Assembly (NCBI GenBank): GCA_024734555.1
Contig: JANPWX010000055.1
Span: forward strand, 2,326,312 to 2,390,311
From: Trochalopteron elliotii
Taxonomy: Eukaryota > Chordata > Aves > Passeriformes > Leiothrichidae
DNA: 64,000 nt
Reading direction: 5' to 3'
Of the stretch, positions 46,192 through 59,595 are shown in pieces. The notes below the pieces were generated by a model. That model ran no database searches, was not told the DNA's origin, and saw nothing but the letters and a program-made list of their open reading frames with translations. Made by a program: the position numbers and the translations under genes. Position 1 is the first letter of the stretch, and each line of letters starts with the position of its first letter.

Positions 46192-49100
46192 CCTAAATCC
46201 AAATTTTTGAAAGAAAATACTTTATTTTGGACGTCTGAAGTTCTAGCTAAGAAAATCTTCTTGGCAACTGGTTTGGTGAAAGCTCAAAGCTTTAACTTTT
46301 AAGGCAATTTTGATGCAATGTGATAAAGCAGAAACCTCTAGAACTGCTGCTTACTGTCAAAGATGTAGGCAATGGTTTCCATATAATCTTGAACCACGTA
46401 GGATGGCAAAACCATGTGCAGTGGTTTTGATAATTTCCTCATAAAAGAAATTTTTACCACCTTACTGTTATCTAGTGTGTTCAGATTGATTTAAAAATAT
46501 CTCTTATTCTGCTTACCTATATTAGAAATAGTTCTCAGCTTTTTGGTTATTTCACTTTAGATTTTTTCAAACCGTCAGTGGATCACTATCAAAGATTAGT
46601 GGGAATTGTCTGTCAGAACTCTATTGCTGGCTTTGAAAGTTTGTGTTTTGGGGTTATATTCCCCCCACCTGCCAAGTATATAATGTATTTCTAGTTCTAT
46701 TGTATCAGCAACACAATGGGCAGATTTTAAAACTTAGTGTAGAAAAATTAGGAATAGTGACAATTTGGCCCTTTTTTCGGATTTTATTTTTTGTCAGGTT
46801 GTGTGTGGGAGTACAGGTACAGGGCAGACAAAACCTACAGCTCCAGGACAGGTGCAGTGTGGATGGCAGCCTGTCTACCCATGAGGCTACCATCTGGAAA
46901 CTTTCCAGCTAACTGGTAACTAATGTCAGGAGGAGATGTCATGGCAAGAGTGATCAAGGTAGTACTGCCAGGAGAAAATCTCCTGGTTTTCTCCCTGAGG
47001 GATTCTGGACCAGTTCTTGATATTCTTTGCTAGGTGAAGAATGGTGAATTCAGATTCATTTTTCCACAGACTGGAATGGCAGGGCCCAAAATCTGAAGCT
47101 GGCAAAGCCGTGAGAAAAATGATACTTAAACAGTTTTAGGCAGTGTCGAGAGATGGTGAGAACATGTGGACTAATTTCTTATTGATAAGAAGAATGATTT
47201 TGTTTACATCAGCATGACTGGAAATGTTTGCTTAGCTGTAACAATTACATTTGGTAGATTTATTAAGTACAAAGTAAGCTAGTAGCATCGCTCAGAGTAA
47301 AGTGTTCCTGTCACTGCCTACTATGAGGAATTGTTTTCTTTAGTTTCTCTAAACTTTAATTGTTTTGGCTGAAATTTTTCATGCTAAGACTCAGCCTATG
47401 ATTGATTCTTTTTCTTTTAGTAAAAACTTTAACAAAAAAGCCAGTTCTTTCTGAAGACAAGATTTGTGGGAAATGTGGTCCTTTAAACGACTTTCATTCA
47501 AATAAATAAATACAGTGTTTCTTTCCTGAGATGTGTTAGTGCTGGTAGTGGAATGAACCTCTTTGGAATGAAATTTTGGAAGCTTGACATTTAGTAAAAT
47601 GTCATCATAATACCAGGGAGATGCCTTTTACTGTCTTGAAAATTACCCCTGAATTTGCCCTGCTGATGAGGTTGTTCGTGTACTTTGGAGACACCTCAGA
47701 TTCATGAGCTTTGCTTTCAAAAGTTTCTGTCTGTACATGCTCACAGAGGAGTTATGCTCCTCCATGCTTAATTCAGGTTGCTGACCTGCCCCCAGGGCTG
47801 AGGGAAGAGGAACTGTGCTGCCTATTAGCTGATCTCCAGCAGCAAGGAGAAAAGGGATGCAGTAGTCATGGTCACATGGAGATGGGCAGGAGAAGGTGTA
47901 TGAAGGAACAAGGAAAAGAGGTTGCAAGAGCCAAAGGAGTAGAAGCAAAAAGGCAGCATGTGCAAACACTTGGGAACAGGGTTCAAGGATGGGAGCTGTT
48001 CAGGGCACAGAGGATAACCAGGTGTCTGGGGAGTCAGCATGGGAATAATAAAAGGGAAGAGGGCATGGGGTACAGATAGGTAAGAGATGAGTGAGACAGG
48101 CTAGGGGCATGGGGGAAGGATCTGTGACTGTTTCTCTCCAGAATACAGAATTCTGGGGTTATGCAGGTTATTACACAGGTGGGCAAGCTCTGAATATGTT
48201 TAGACACTGCCTCACTTGCTACCAAGGTAGAAGGTGTATGGTAAATGAGTCAGGGGACTGCAGTGGAGGCAGCAAGGTATTACTAAATTTAAAGAATTAG
48301 ATTCTCTGGATTCTCTTTTCAGCATCTGTGACAGAATTTCTGAATGGTGAAGATTTACAACAAACTTTTCCCAAGTGGCAGGTTAACCATGGGCTCCTTG
48401 TTCTGTGCATGTCCACTGTGAAGTAGGTTTGGTTACTGGGAGGCCACTACAAGGAGATTTTGAAAGAATGTGGAGGGATGGAAACTGAGAAATAGGATTT
48501 CTGTTGCCTCAGGTTGTACTACCAAAATAAATGGAAAGTTTGTGCCTGCTTTCCCAGCTGTGGAATATGGATAATACTGCAAACTCACCTTGAAGGAGCA
48601 CAGTGATGGTAAATTTCATGGTCATAAGAAACCTGGATACTGTGGGGAGACTGTCAGAGATGCTTAACAGGACATTAATCATTTTGCATTCTGTGCATAG
48701 TTTTGTCAGTATGGAAGAAATAAATCTTGAGGTTGTGCAGTGCATATACAGGAGGATATCAAGCAGGTTTCTACTTAAACACTGAGGCAAGAGTCCAGCA
48801 GAAGAAAATAGAAAGCGGCAATGTGACTAAAAGTTGTCATAAAATTTGAGTGCAGCAGGGTTGCAGTATGATCTGAGATCCCAAATTTCCAAGCTTTCTG
48901 GATGTTTGACTTAGCAACCTAAAAAAAAAATCCCTCTAGCATGCCACTTTAAAGAAAAAAATAAGTATTTCAGAAAACACTATTATAATTTGGCAGCTAA
49001 AGTTGCTCACAGGTTCTGAGATTAGTCCCCTCAGAAATTATTTTTCAATTAAAACTTGAGAAAAGGATTTCAGCAAAATTCCTAAACAGGAATATGACAG

Positions 49101-49379
49101 AGAACAGAGGAGTAAATTCCTCCTGTACACAGAGCTATCATGGATTTTCTGGGAGTCATCAGCATCCAATGTTTTTTTATCTAGTCAGAAATATTGTACA
49201 GCTCAAAATGCTTTATCCTGTAGCCTAGGGCAAATGACAGGGGACTTGGTGTGAGAGAAAGTGTCTGAATAGCTGACTCACTGGAAGTGCTTTTTCAGTG
49301 GTCATTTTTCTCCTAAACAGGGTATGAGCACAGTTGGTCATAATGTAGCTTCAGGATGCTTAGGGTGCATCTGTCATCA

Positions 49380-49437
49380 CTATATACACATATAGATGTG
49401 TGTATATGCATTTATATACACACACACATATATGTGA
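49380..49437. repeat. TA/CA microsatellite
   Basis: Interrupted TATACACATA, TGTGTGTATA and CACACACATATATGTG units, partly self-complementary. Confidence 0.85.
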
Positions 49438-52400
49438 AACTTTTTAAAGATGAAGTAATTATTTCTGACAAGTGAGGAATGTAGCTAAAAATTGAAAGTT
49501 GAATGATCCCTTATATTATTTCAATAAATGAAAGCAGAGAACAGAATACGTGATCTAAAAATAATTATAATATTAGATGTTGCTTTTGATCACAAGCTTG
49601 TTTGGTTAAAGCATAGTGTGAATATAATGGTTTTGAGGCAGGGGTCTTTCTGAGAGAAAAATTGCGCTTTTGTTTTCAATTAACTTAACCTCATGTTACT
49701 TTCAGGTAGGTGTTGATTAATAGTATTTCATGTTTTGTTCCTTATTTGATGGCTCTTTGATCTGTGATGGATTGGACAGAACATGAAACAGTGTCTTGAT
49801 GCAGTAACCAAGAGCTGGGGCAGATTGTAGTTTATTAGGAACATCAATTAATGTGAACACTGCATTAAAACCCACGTTAGGAAGAAAATTTACAAGGACT
49901 AGAGGTGCTTGATGTTGAAAAAAGATAGATATTCTGGTCTGACTGCACTGATACAGGTAATTGGACCCTTTATTTGTACATGAGTTCATCCTATGATTAA
50001 ATGGTGCAGTGAGATGCAGAAGACCTCACAGCCTGCTGTGTGTTAGTTGTTAGCCATATATTTCTCTTGTTAGTTGTTTGTCATCCTTTAATATGGTGAG
50101 AGCTGGAAATTCAATAAAATAAAAACCCCAACAGCATACAAGGATGAAAAGGTGACTATGCTTTAGTAAAGGTTTCATCTACATCTTTTAATTTAAGTCA
50201 TTTATTTTCCCAACTATCTGGGGCAGTAACCAGCACTTTTCTAGCATCTGTCCAGCTGTGATGGTAATGTGTTCCCCAAGCTGCTGGCTGTATTTTCTGA
50301 ACAAAGTACATGGCTTGTGAAGGATGGCCGAAGGTTGGCCAGGATGCCATCTGGTCTTGTCAGGGAGAGGAAGAAAAAACGCCTGTAGGTGCTGGAAGAT
50401 GGCTGGAGCCCTTTCCACTAAATAGACATTAATTAGCTAGTAATACCATCCAGGCATTGCTTTATGAAGCAATAATAATTTAGTTTCTCAGAGAGAAGAA
50501 GGCTAAATGCCAAGTGTTTAACTTCACCACAGCAAACTGATTGTTGCCCAGGAAGTCAGTGCCACAGTGCAGATGTTACAAGGTGGTTTAGGGTATTTGT
50601 GTTTTGTGTGTTACAAGATGAGAAGAGCATCAGGGATACAATTTTGCATGTAGAAAGGAGAAAGAATGCTCATTGAGTCAAAGTTTAGAAAACAAAAAGA
50701 GATAATTCAGAACATGCTAGGCAGAACTGCCTAGTGACAGTGAGTCTTTAAAATTTCAAAGATTGGTAAGGACTTGGGAATCACAAGGGTTTGCCCAAAA
50801 AATATTGCATTGGAAAACTCAGCATCAGCTCCTAAATAGACAGAGTAGTCTCCCTGGTGTTTTTGATAGAAAAATCTGAATTAATTTTCAGGTTTGGAAT
50901 TACCTCAAGCTGCATTTATAAAATTACACTGCAAGAGTGAACTGCATATGTCTTAATCAGGTACTTGTATACCTGTAAGAATTACTTTCCATTTTGCAGA
51001 TAAGGCTCCATGAGTACTGACTGCTTTCAAACAAGTCCTATTTTAGTGAAGGTGTAAATCACCATTACCTTTACTGTACACTGCTGTGTAGTCCTGATAA
51101 TGGAACTTGAATATAACAGAGTACAGTGTCTGTTTTTTGCTCAGCTCTCCCATTTCTTTCTCTTATGTTGTCTTAGATACTTTTACAAATAGCTTGTAAG
51201 GTATTTGTCTCACTACCTTAAAGTGTAGCATGAGAGATTTGCTGAAAGCAACTCTGCCTCTCACTAGGAAAGTGATGTCAAAAAGGTGGAGTTGTCAGTG
51301 GAAAGGAAGATGTAGACTCAAAGAAGGGGGGAAGTGTTATAAAGAGGACTTAGAATTATTCAGAAGAATGTATACATGGGTTAAATAGGGAAAGAATTTT
51401 GAAGAAAGCAAAGAAAAATAAATTATAAGAATACAGCAAATGAATAATTGTTTGGAGGGAAACCAAGTTCCCTACATGAGATTGAGTGTGAAAAAAGTGA
51501 TGTATTCTGGTCCTGTATTTTTAAAGCTTTTACTATTTGTCAGCATGATGCAGTCACAATACTTAAAACTTTATACACATCCCAGAGAGAAGCTACAATT
51601 TATTCATCATCAGGCAAACCTTTCTTCAGTTCCTCCATAAATCTTCCTTTACCTCCACTTATGAAGAATTCTTTGACAAGAATGGAACCTTTTAATTCTT
51701 TTTAGTCTTGTGCACTGGTGTAGTTAACAATGTCATGTATTTTAAACTTCTGTTGTGAACATGATTTCCCTATATACATCAAGTTCTTAGCCATGTTTTT
51801 TGTTTTGGGAGATTTTTAGTGGGGAAAAATGCAAGAATTATTCAAGGATTCCTGGCCACGTCTGATTAGGAGGCACACCTTGACTCAGCTGTATAAGAAA
51901 GAGGTGGGAGAGGAAAACCATACTAAAATGAGAGAGAATGGAGAGAAATTTCATACTTAAATACCTTTGCAGAGACTGGCCTACATGAAATATGTTCTTG
52001 GTTTATCCTGAGTGGGTAAAACATGGTAACAGATACTCTCAGCCCAGGATTCAAGGGGCTTTGTGCTACTTCAGCTGGAGTGGCACTATCTCAGGGGTGG
52101 TTCTGGGCATGGAAAGATCCTGGCATTTAGTTTGGACGTCTAAAGGCACAAAAGCAGGACAAAGGAAAAGTGTTTCCACATACAAGCCCTGTCCTAGGTC
52201 AGGCACAATCTGGTGATTGCATGCACTGGACCTAAGGGACTTTTGCAAACAGTGACAATCACATGGTTCTGGAAACTATTCAACACAAACTTGCAGCAAC
52301 TTCTGGTGTTACCTTTAAGTGATTGCATACAAGCAAAACCTTATTTAATCATCCCTTCTCTGTTTTCATTAGTAGAATTTTTTGTGTCACTACTGTCTAG

Positions 52401-53419
52401 TCTGGCCTTATCTACAGAGAACTGGGCTGTAGAAAATTCATGGCTTTTACCTAAAATTTTCTGCAACAGTCATTAGTAATTGCTACTTACACATCATCCT
52501 GACAACCCCAGCTCAGTAATACTGAGCTTTAAGCTTTTGCTTCTGCTCTTGTTAACCATAATTGGGAAAAGAAGAAATCAGAATTTGGTTTATATTTGCA
52601 TGTCTATAACCTTGTTTATGTACGTGATTGCAATGCAAAGGGTGTGTGTTTTCTTCAAGGATGAAGTCTCCAGCCTTTGCTATTGAGGCAAAGGGGTTTT
52701 AATAACAGTAGGCATATGTAAGGTGAGTTTGTGCATCTGCCCCTTTGAGAGATGGCAGAAATAGAGCACATCCTGTACTGTATCCTGTACAGTGTTATTT
52801 TTCTCATCAGTACTTATTGCAAATACATTTTATCATTCAGCATTTAGCTCCCCAGAGCGGATTGGGTGGGATTTTAGCTTCCTCTTTTCTCACCAACCTG
52901 CCCCCTCTTAATGACTTTTGTGGCATCTCAACACCTGATGCACAGCTGAGGAAATTCACCCTGCTGACAAATTATTTTGACAGACAGTGACATGCAAAAC
53001 ACTCCCACACACGATGAGACTACAAAATTACTTCTTTAGAGAGATCTTGCTTCTTGACTGGCATCCTACTTTCCAAAAGGGAAATGCAAGCAGTCCAGCT
53101 CTCCTCCTCTCTTTGGGGCAACTTCAAGCAACAGAATGCACATGTACTTGACAAAGGAATCATCTTACCTGAATGTTAAGAAGTCAGCTACCACTAGCTT
53201 GAAAATGCCTTCTGAATATTTCCAGTAGATAAAGGAGCAAAGTCAAGTTTTCCACATGGAATGTAAATTTTTATTTTAGACTGCATTTAAAGGATAAAAA
53301 ATGATATTGTCAAAGTAGACATAGCTGGGTACCTTGGTTTCTTTTAAGTGGTTCACCATAACAGCTATTAATCTGCTTTCCTCTCTCTGGCTGATAGCCA
53401 AGACTGAAGCAGTAGTCTC

Positions 53420-53437
53420 TTTTTTTTTTTTTTTTTT
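53420..53437. repeat. Poly-T run
   Basis: Eighteen consecutive T bases. No LINE or SINE sequence is seen next to it. Confidence 0.85.
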
Positions 53438-56400
53438 ACAACTGTGTTCTTTTTCTGCTTTGCCTCCATCCTTGCTTGCCTACTTTAGTCCTTGGTTTGC
53501 AAATCAGAATCTTCTCTGAAAAGTAAAACAAGCTTTACAGCAAAGAAGACAGGAATATATCAAGAGAATAGCTTCTCATAATCTCATTTTCGTTTTGTCT
53601 GGGTAAAAGAAAATGGCATTTGATAATTTAATTTTTAGAGCCTACTGCTTTCTATGCAAGCATTGGACATGTGGTAACTGTACCTGGCAGGAGCAGGGTA
53701 GCAAGAGTGGATCTGACAATGCCACTATAGAATGTGAATATCCCTCTCTCCAGCTTTATGGACTGGAAACAACAGACCTACAGTCCCTAGTGACATTAAA
53801 GGCACTGGAAAAGAGGATGGATGAGTTTCCTGGGGTGATAAAGGATGATTGACAGAAAGATACATTCTTCTGGGTATACTTTCAGCACTGTTATAAATAT
53901 AGGTCAAATATTCTCCAGCGTGGCAGACTTACAAGGCAATAAAGGTTGGAAAAGTTGTGTACTTTGTAGTTTTAGACTTGTGTGTCTGTATTTATGTGTA
54001 CTTCTTACTCATTTGTAAGAGTTGAAGCAAGAAAAAAACAACCAAAACAACAAGAAACAACCCCCAAACCTCCCAGCCCTAGTTTTCTGAGCATTTCACA
54101 GGAATAGCAAGCCTGTGTCCATGTGCTCTGTCCCTGCCATAAGGAGCTGCCATCTGCTCAGAGAGGAGACTGGTTCTTAATGTGTTCTCACTCAGTACCA
54201 AGCTGTCTTATCAAAGCCAAAACTAGTAAGCTTCAGAGCCTGGGTAAGAAACACAGTCCTGTACATGTGTTACACACACATTGGGCTACATACTGTGTTC
54301 AAGCTTTCACACCTGGACATCTCATTATATGCATTCAGACTGTATTTCTATTCCTGTTCATATCCCTAAGTTCTGGTTTAACAGGCTTTCAAAGAGAATA
54401 GAAATGTAGTTTGGTAAAATAGCTGCTCTGAACTATCACACAGAAGTACTAGTTTGCCTGAGCTGACTGTGTTAAACTCAAAAAGGCCAAACCTTTCCTT
54501 AATTCTTCAGATATCTTCCTGTTTGTATTTCTGCTGTGGCTGAAAACTGGGAAATGTCAAAAATACCATGCACCAAAAAGCTAAAGACAAAGGATAGTTT
54601 TGTGAAAATAGGTCATCTTTTGAAGTTTGCAGAGGAGTATTTTAGACCTGCAAAGATTAGTGTTTGAGTGAGGCTGAGAACGATATCCTGACATGAGCCT
54701 TCACTTGATTCATAGAACAAAAAGTGAGAATTTTCACTGGGGCTGCTTGGAAAGTTCATTGTTTCCCAGGTTGTGTGTCTTGGCATGATTGCTGTGCAGG
54801 GAGCTGCCCTTTCTCTTCCATGTCTGCTGTGAGAGTCTGAGTCCTCTGGCTCTGGGCTTATATATCAGGGTGTAGGAGATGCAGTGCCTCTTTAACATGC
54901 CTGCCAAAGGACTTGAGTGAGCAGAGAAACTTCTGAAAGCTTAAAAGCATTCAATTTGTTCCTGCCTGCCTGCTGCTCCTCTGCACTAGGAAAGGGCTGC
55001 TAAACCCCAGAGCTTTGTCTTGGTAGCTGAGACAGAGAGTGTTTAGCAGTGCTGGCACAGAGGTGTGTGCAAGGGAGGGAAATACATGGGGAGCAAGGCC
55101 ATAACAGAGAGCCTTGCTGAGGTTCTGGCAGTGCTGATGCCCATGGGCAAGCAGGGACAGATGGACCTGGCTAAATTATGCCAAGAGCTGAAATCAGAGA
55201 GCCAGAGGTGGCTTGGAGCCAGTGTAACCCCAAATCCTAGATTCCCGTTTCTGTGCCAGACATCTAGAAGTGCAGCACAAAAACCATATCCAAAGCTCCC
55301 AACAGAAGTTTTATTCTCCATCAATTAGTGTATAGCAGGAGTGTAAACAGCTCAGCAGTTCTGCTCTGCCCAGGATCTGTGTGTTATGCATATTAACTAA
55401 GGTGATTTAAAAATTTTTAGATTATTTTTTTAAAAGATGGCTAGAAAGTGAGGGTCTCTTTGTGCTTAGCACTTGTGAAAATTAGGCCACTTATTTTTTA
55501 ACATAATTGCAAGAATCTGTTTCTGAGGGATTCATGTGTTTCAGGAACAAAATGCTATTTCTCAAAAGTGCCTGGTTTGTATTGTTGTAACAAACACACC
55601 ATTTAGGGTAGCTTCTGGATTGTTTAGAAACCCAAACTGGCCTAAAATTATTTGAGTAGTATCTCAAGATACCAAGCAGCTGATGTGCTTTGCCTCCATC
55701 TAGCCTGTGGGCCAAGTGGAGATGTGTCTTATGAACCAGGTTGTACCTGAGGTGTTCAAAATGGGGCTGTCATGGCATCGTGCTTAGCAAAATGATTTCT
55801 TTCTCTGGGCTAAATAAAAGTTGAAGTTCTAACCAGGTGACCTCTGCTTTAATCTTTCCCTGAAAGAAGTAAAAATGCACTGATTTGTTGTTGAGGAAAA
55901 GCCAGCTGTTTTATTACTTAAGAGATATGCTTTTATTCTCATGTAGAATGCTGAGGAAGTGCGTAAATGTAGCCACTCTAGCTCCTGTTCCAGATCTTAA
56001 TAATGACCTGTGTCAAACAAATCCAATCCCTTTACATCCAGGTTGTTGTTTCACTAAAGCATTACATGGTCTGCCTAGATCTTAGTTTCTATAGGTCAGT
56101 GAGGATTTTGAAGATTTACTTAAAGTCTGGAAATGGAAGAATAGCATTTCAAAGAAGCTGGGATAAGGCCCTCTTCAAAATAAGTTTCTTGAATTCCACT
56201 AAGATATTTTTATGCCATGTCATGATAAGAGAAAGAAAGGCCAAGTATTTAAAAAAAAAGACAAAACAAACGAAAAAATCCCCTAAATACAAAAAACTGT
56301 GATCATCCTACAGTGATCCTGCTGCTCATCTGGAAACACCTTCTTTTTCAAGTAAATACCAAGCCAGCTTGCTCAAGTCATATTTTGAGGTAGAACTATC

Positions 56401-56523
56401 ACTTAAGCAAAATGAATTTCATAGAACGTTTCTGTATCCTTCTTCTCCTTTTTTAAAATGAGTGCTAGGCACGTTTGGGTTTATATCTGATTTTGCGATA
56501 AAATCTTCTGTTCCTTTTTAAAG

Positions 56524-56629
56524 CAGCAATTCCCAGAGAGCTCCTCTGGGTGTCAGTACAGCTTCAGGCATAGCTCCATTGTGGCGTTACAAGTCTTCAT
56601 TCAAACATTCCACGGTGGAGAGAGCAATG
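56524..56629 (+). CDS. DGKI: Candidate alternative exon that would shift the DGKI frame
   Basis: A moderate pyrimidine run (CTGTTCCTTTTT) leads to a tandem acceptor AAGCAG, giving starts at 56524 or 56527. The donor GTAAGA at 56630 is strong. In the phase set by exon 17 the block is open for 34-35 codons, reading SQRAPLGVSTASGIAPLW and onward to STVERAM, with a stop just before the acceptor. Its length (106 or 103) is not a multiple of three, so inclusion would put exon 18 in another frame and change or truncate the C-terminus before the ankyrin repeats. Truncating DGK iota splice forms are known in rodents, but I cannot say this exon corresponds to them. A second frame over the block is also open, which weakens the coding argument. 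Confidence 0.35.
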
Positions 56630-57119
56630 GTAAGAGATAAAAAGTTAAACAGGAGTGAAAAAAGATATGTGACAATATAAGGGACCCTGATATGCCTGAG
56701 AGTCAGCATGGAATGCATCTGAGCTGTCCTGGTTTCCCTAAGAAGCACCAATTACTTTCCTGTGTGTTGGACTGCATGTGAACAGCCTGAGGCAGTGATT
56801 GCTATGCAGGTAGAGACAGAGACTGCTGAAGGAAGTTAGAGATGCAAGAGGGAATTCTTTTCTTTAACAGGATTAAGAAAGAATAATCTCTCTGGTGTTT
56901 GTCTCTAGATTGTCATTGCAGATTACAGGACACGTCCAAACAGATTTCTGCATACTAATAAATAACTTGAATGGAATTTCCTAGATTCAGGGGGTTTGCT
57001 GGTCAGTGTTTTCCCACGTGTGTGAGACAGGATGGCCGTTGTCTCTGAGAAATATTTGAGAGGAAAGAATGGCAGGAAAAATCAAATAGTAAAACCAGAA
57101 AGTTTTGTAGAGAGACTTA

Positions 57120-57800
57120 AAGAACTGCAGAAAAACTTGGGTTGGAAAGGACTCTGAAGGTCATCTAATAAAAATCTTCAGAATAGATCCATCTAGATGA
57201 AGTTCAGAGCCTTTTCCAGATGAGTTTTGAATACTTGCAAAACTGGAGATTCAACAATCTCTTTACACAGCCTGTTCTTCTCTTTGATCATCCACATGGT
57301 AAAAACGTTTTCCCCTAACATGCCATCTGATTTTCCCATGTGCCAGCTTGTGACTGTTGCTTCTTTCTTCATGCAGACTCTGTCTTCTCTGTACTCTCCT
57401 GTAAAGTATTTGAAGGCAGCAATTAGGTTTTGCCCAAACCTTCTCTTCTTGCTGAGCAAAGCCAATTTCCATAGCCTGTCCTCCTGTGGCCCCACCATCT
57501 CTGCAGCTCTTTCTGGAACTCAGTCCAGTTTGTTAATATCTGTCTTGTTCTCAAGGCTCACAAACACTGAGTAGAGAGTCAAAATTCACTAGAAAATACA
57601 GCTCAGTGTGTCATTGGCCCTTTCCATCACAGGGAGCTCTGCTGACAGATGTCCAACTTGTACTCTGCAAACATCAGGCACCCTTTCTGAAAAGCTGTTC
57701 TTAGGTGTTAGACCCCCAGCCTGTCTTGTTGTGTGGGTTTACTCCTCCTCAAGTGCAGGACTTTGCATTTGCCTTTGATTAACTTGCTAACTTGCTGTAC
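57120..57800 (-). mobile_element. Old, diverged CR1 LINE fragment, minus strand
   Basis: The plus strand has AACTTGGGTTGGAAAGGAC near its start, then spaced blocks such as AAGTATTTGAAGGCAGC, TTCTCTTCTTGCTGAGCAAA, GCCTGTCCTCCTGTGG and AAGTGCAGGACTTTGCATTT. These match in order the inverse of CR1 ORF2 and its tail, with many substitutions. The reverse frame at 57193-57498 is a remnant. The octamer end is not visible. Confidence 0.7.
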
Positions 57801-59572
57801 TTCTCCAGCCTCTGATGGTCACTCTGATTTGGGAACGTATAAGGTCAAAGTGAAAGTGTCGGGAAGCTCTCAGAAATTCTTAGGCTTTTATTTTTCATCA
57901 AGTGCCATGGCAGAAAATGGTGATGCCCAGACTGAGCATTATCTGCTCAGGGACCAAGAAAACAAGCAGTTCTGCCTTTCTACTAGTAAAATGATGTACT
58001 GTTTGCAGCTGGGACTGCAGGGGACTCACAGTTACAGAGGCATTGATACAAATTGCTGAATGAGAGGGTTTCCTCACCTGTATTTTAAAAATACTTGATG
58101 TGCTAAAAGTTTTCTTCATTTGCAATCAAGGGATATGTGAATAAATCCCAACAGGGATGCCATCTCTTCTGAAGAGATGCACTTGCAAAATGAGAATGAA
58201 TGGGTTTAATTTGACAACTCTTCCTCTTCCCTCATCACAGGCAGCTATTGTCAGGCTGGATTAGAAAGTTTGCAGAAATACATTCCTTAAGAAGAAAAAA
58301 AAGTGGAATGGTCATAAACCCCAGTAGAATTGCTGCATAGAGATTGTTATTTGGCATTTAAATATTAAATGGCTGGTTTTAAATAGGTCTGGTGCAGATG
58401 GTTTCTGCTACAGGTTTATTGATTAAAATAGCTGCTTTACATCAGCTCCAAGTTTGTTTCTCCAGAGGCTTTTGTCTTCATGAATAATGTACTCATTTGC
58501 TGAAATTTTGTTGAATTCATCTCCTGGAGTCTGGCTGTATATCTCTAGGTTCCCAAGTCTCAGTTGACTAGGCTCAAAATTGTGACATTCCCTGCACTTC
58601 CCTCCTTAGAAATGAATATTCCTTCTTCCACCAATCTAGTGCTGAACAACCCTAGTGCTTGCACATTGGAGAGTGCACGTGGAAACAACTCTGACTGTTT
58701 GGCTCTTTGAGAGAGGCTTGTATGATACTGAAGGCTGCCTTGGCTATACTGAGGATTAATTTGTGCAGCAATTCATCCAAACTCTGCAAGAGTGAGTGGA
58801 AAAATTCCAGTGAGCTTTGGATCAGACAGTGAACTTCAAGGCCTGTCGTGGTTTTAGGTGGGCAGCTCTCATGCCTGCAATATTGTAAGTATTCCAATTT
58901 GCTGGATGCATCTAGTGTATGTATGATCTGGCTTTTCTTAACACCATTTTTATGTTTTTTTTAATGCATTTCTAAATATGTGTACCTTGATTTCTGGAAG
59001 ATGCTTGTGGATTTTATGTTAAGCCCAAAGGGTATTGCTTTGCTTATGTAAGGGGTGGTGGAACAGACCTTGCACAGCTTCCCCTTGCAGGCTGAGGCTT
59101 GCAAGTTCTGTTACCCCTCTGAGCTGAGTTTGCCACTCTGCAACAGGAGCACACTGCTTCAGGACCTATAAGAAAGGAGAGCTATGACCAGCACAGAAAG
59201 CAAACAGAGGTGATAAAACCTTTCTTGACAATGTGCTTTTCCTCCTCCTCCCTTCTGATCCTTTTCCCTATCACAGAAATATGTCTTTACTTGAGCTATC
59301 TGCTACAACAATTGCTGTTTGTAAAACCAGAGCAGGAGGGGAGTTGGATTAAAGCCTTTGGTGAAAATATGTGAAATCAGGCTCCTCAGTTTCATTTATG
59401 CATGGGAAAATAAATATCACTGTTGGTTTAAGAGATAATTGAATCTCATGACTCTGGAAATGTAGCTAGTCACAGATAATCTGGCCTGCCTTTACTGTCT
59501 TGGGGAGATAGTGACCCTTTCTTTCTACAAGTTAATTTTGCACCAAGATAAAACCAGAAGAAAAACCCAGTG

Positions 59573-59595
59573 GATGTGTGTGTATATATATATAA
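59573..59595. repeat. TG/TA microsatellite
   Basis: ATGTGTGTGTATATATATAT-type array of about 23 bases. Confidence 0.85.

Noticed and set aside
53613..53852. 79-codon plus-strand frame with two CxxC-like spacings, considered as a gag or zinc-knuckle remnant
   Set aside because: The cysteine spacing does not fit a retroviral zinc knuckle and no neighbouring retroviral sequence was found. Probably chance.
55065..55328. 87-codon plus-strand frame, considered as a retroelement fragment or extra DGKI exon
   Set aside because: No acceptor and donor pair in the right phase, and no recognisable family.
57193..57574. Pair of opposed frames of about 100-115 codons
   Set aside because: The minus frame follows an old CR1 copy and the plus frame is its antisense shadow.
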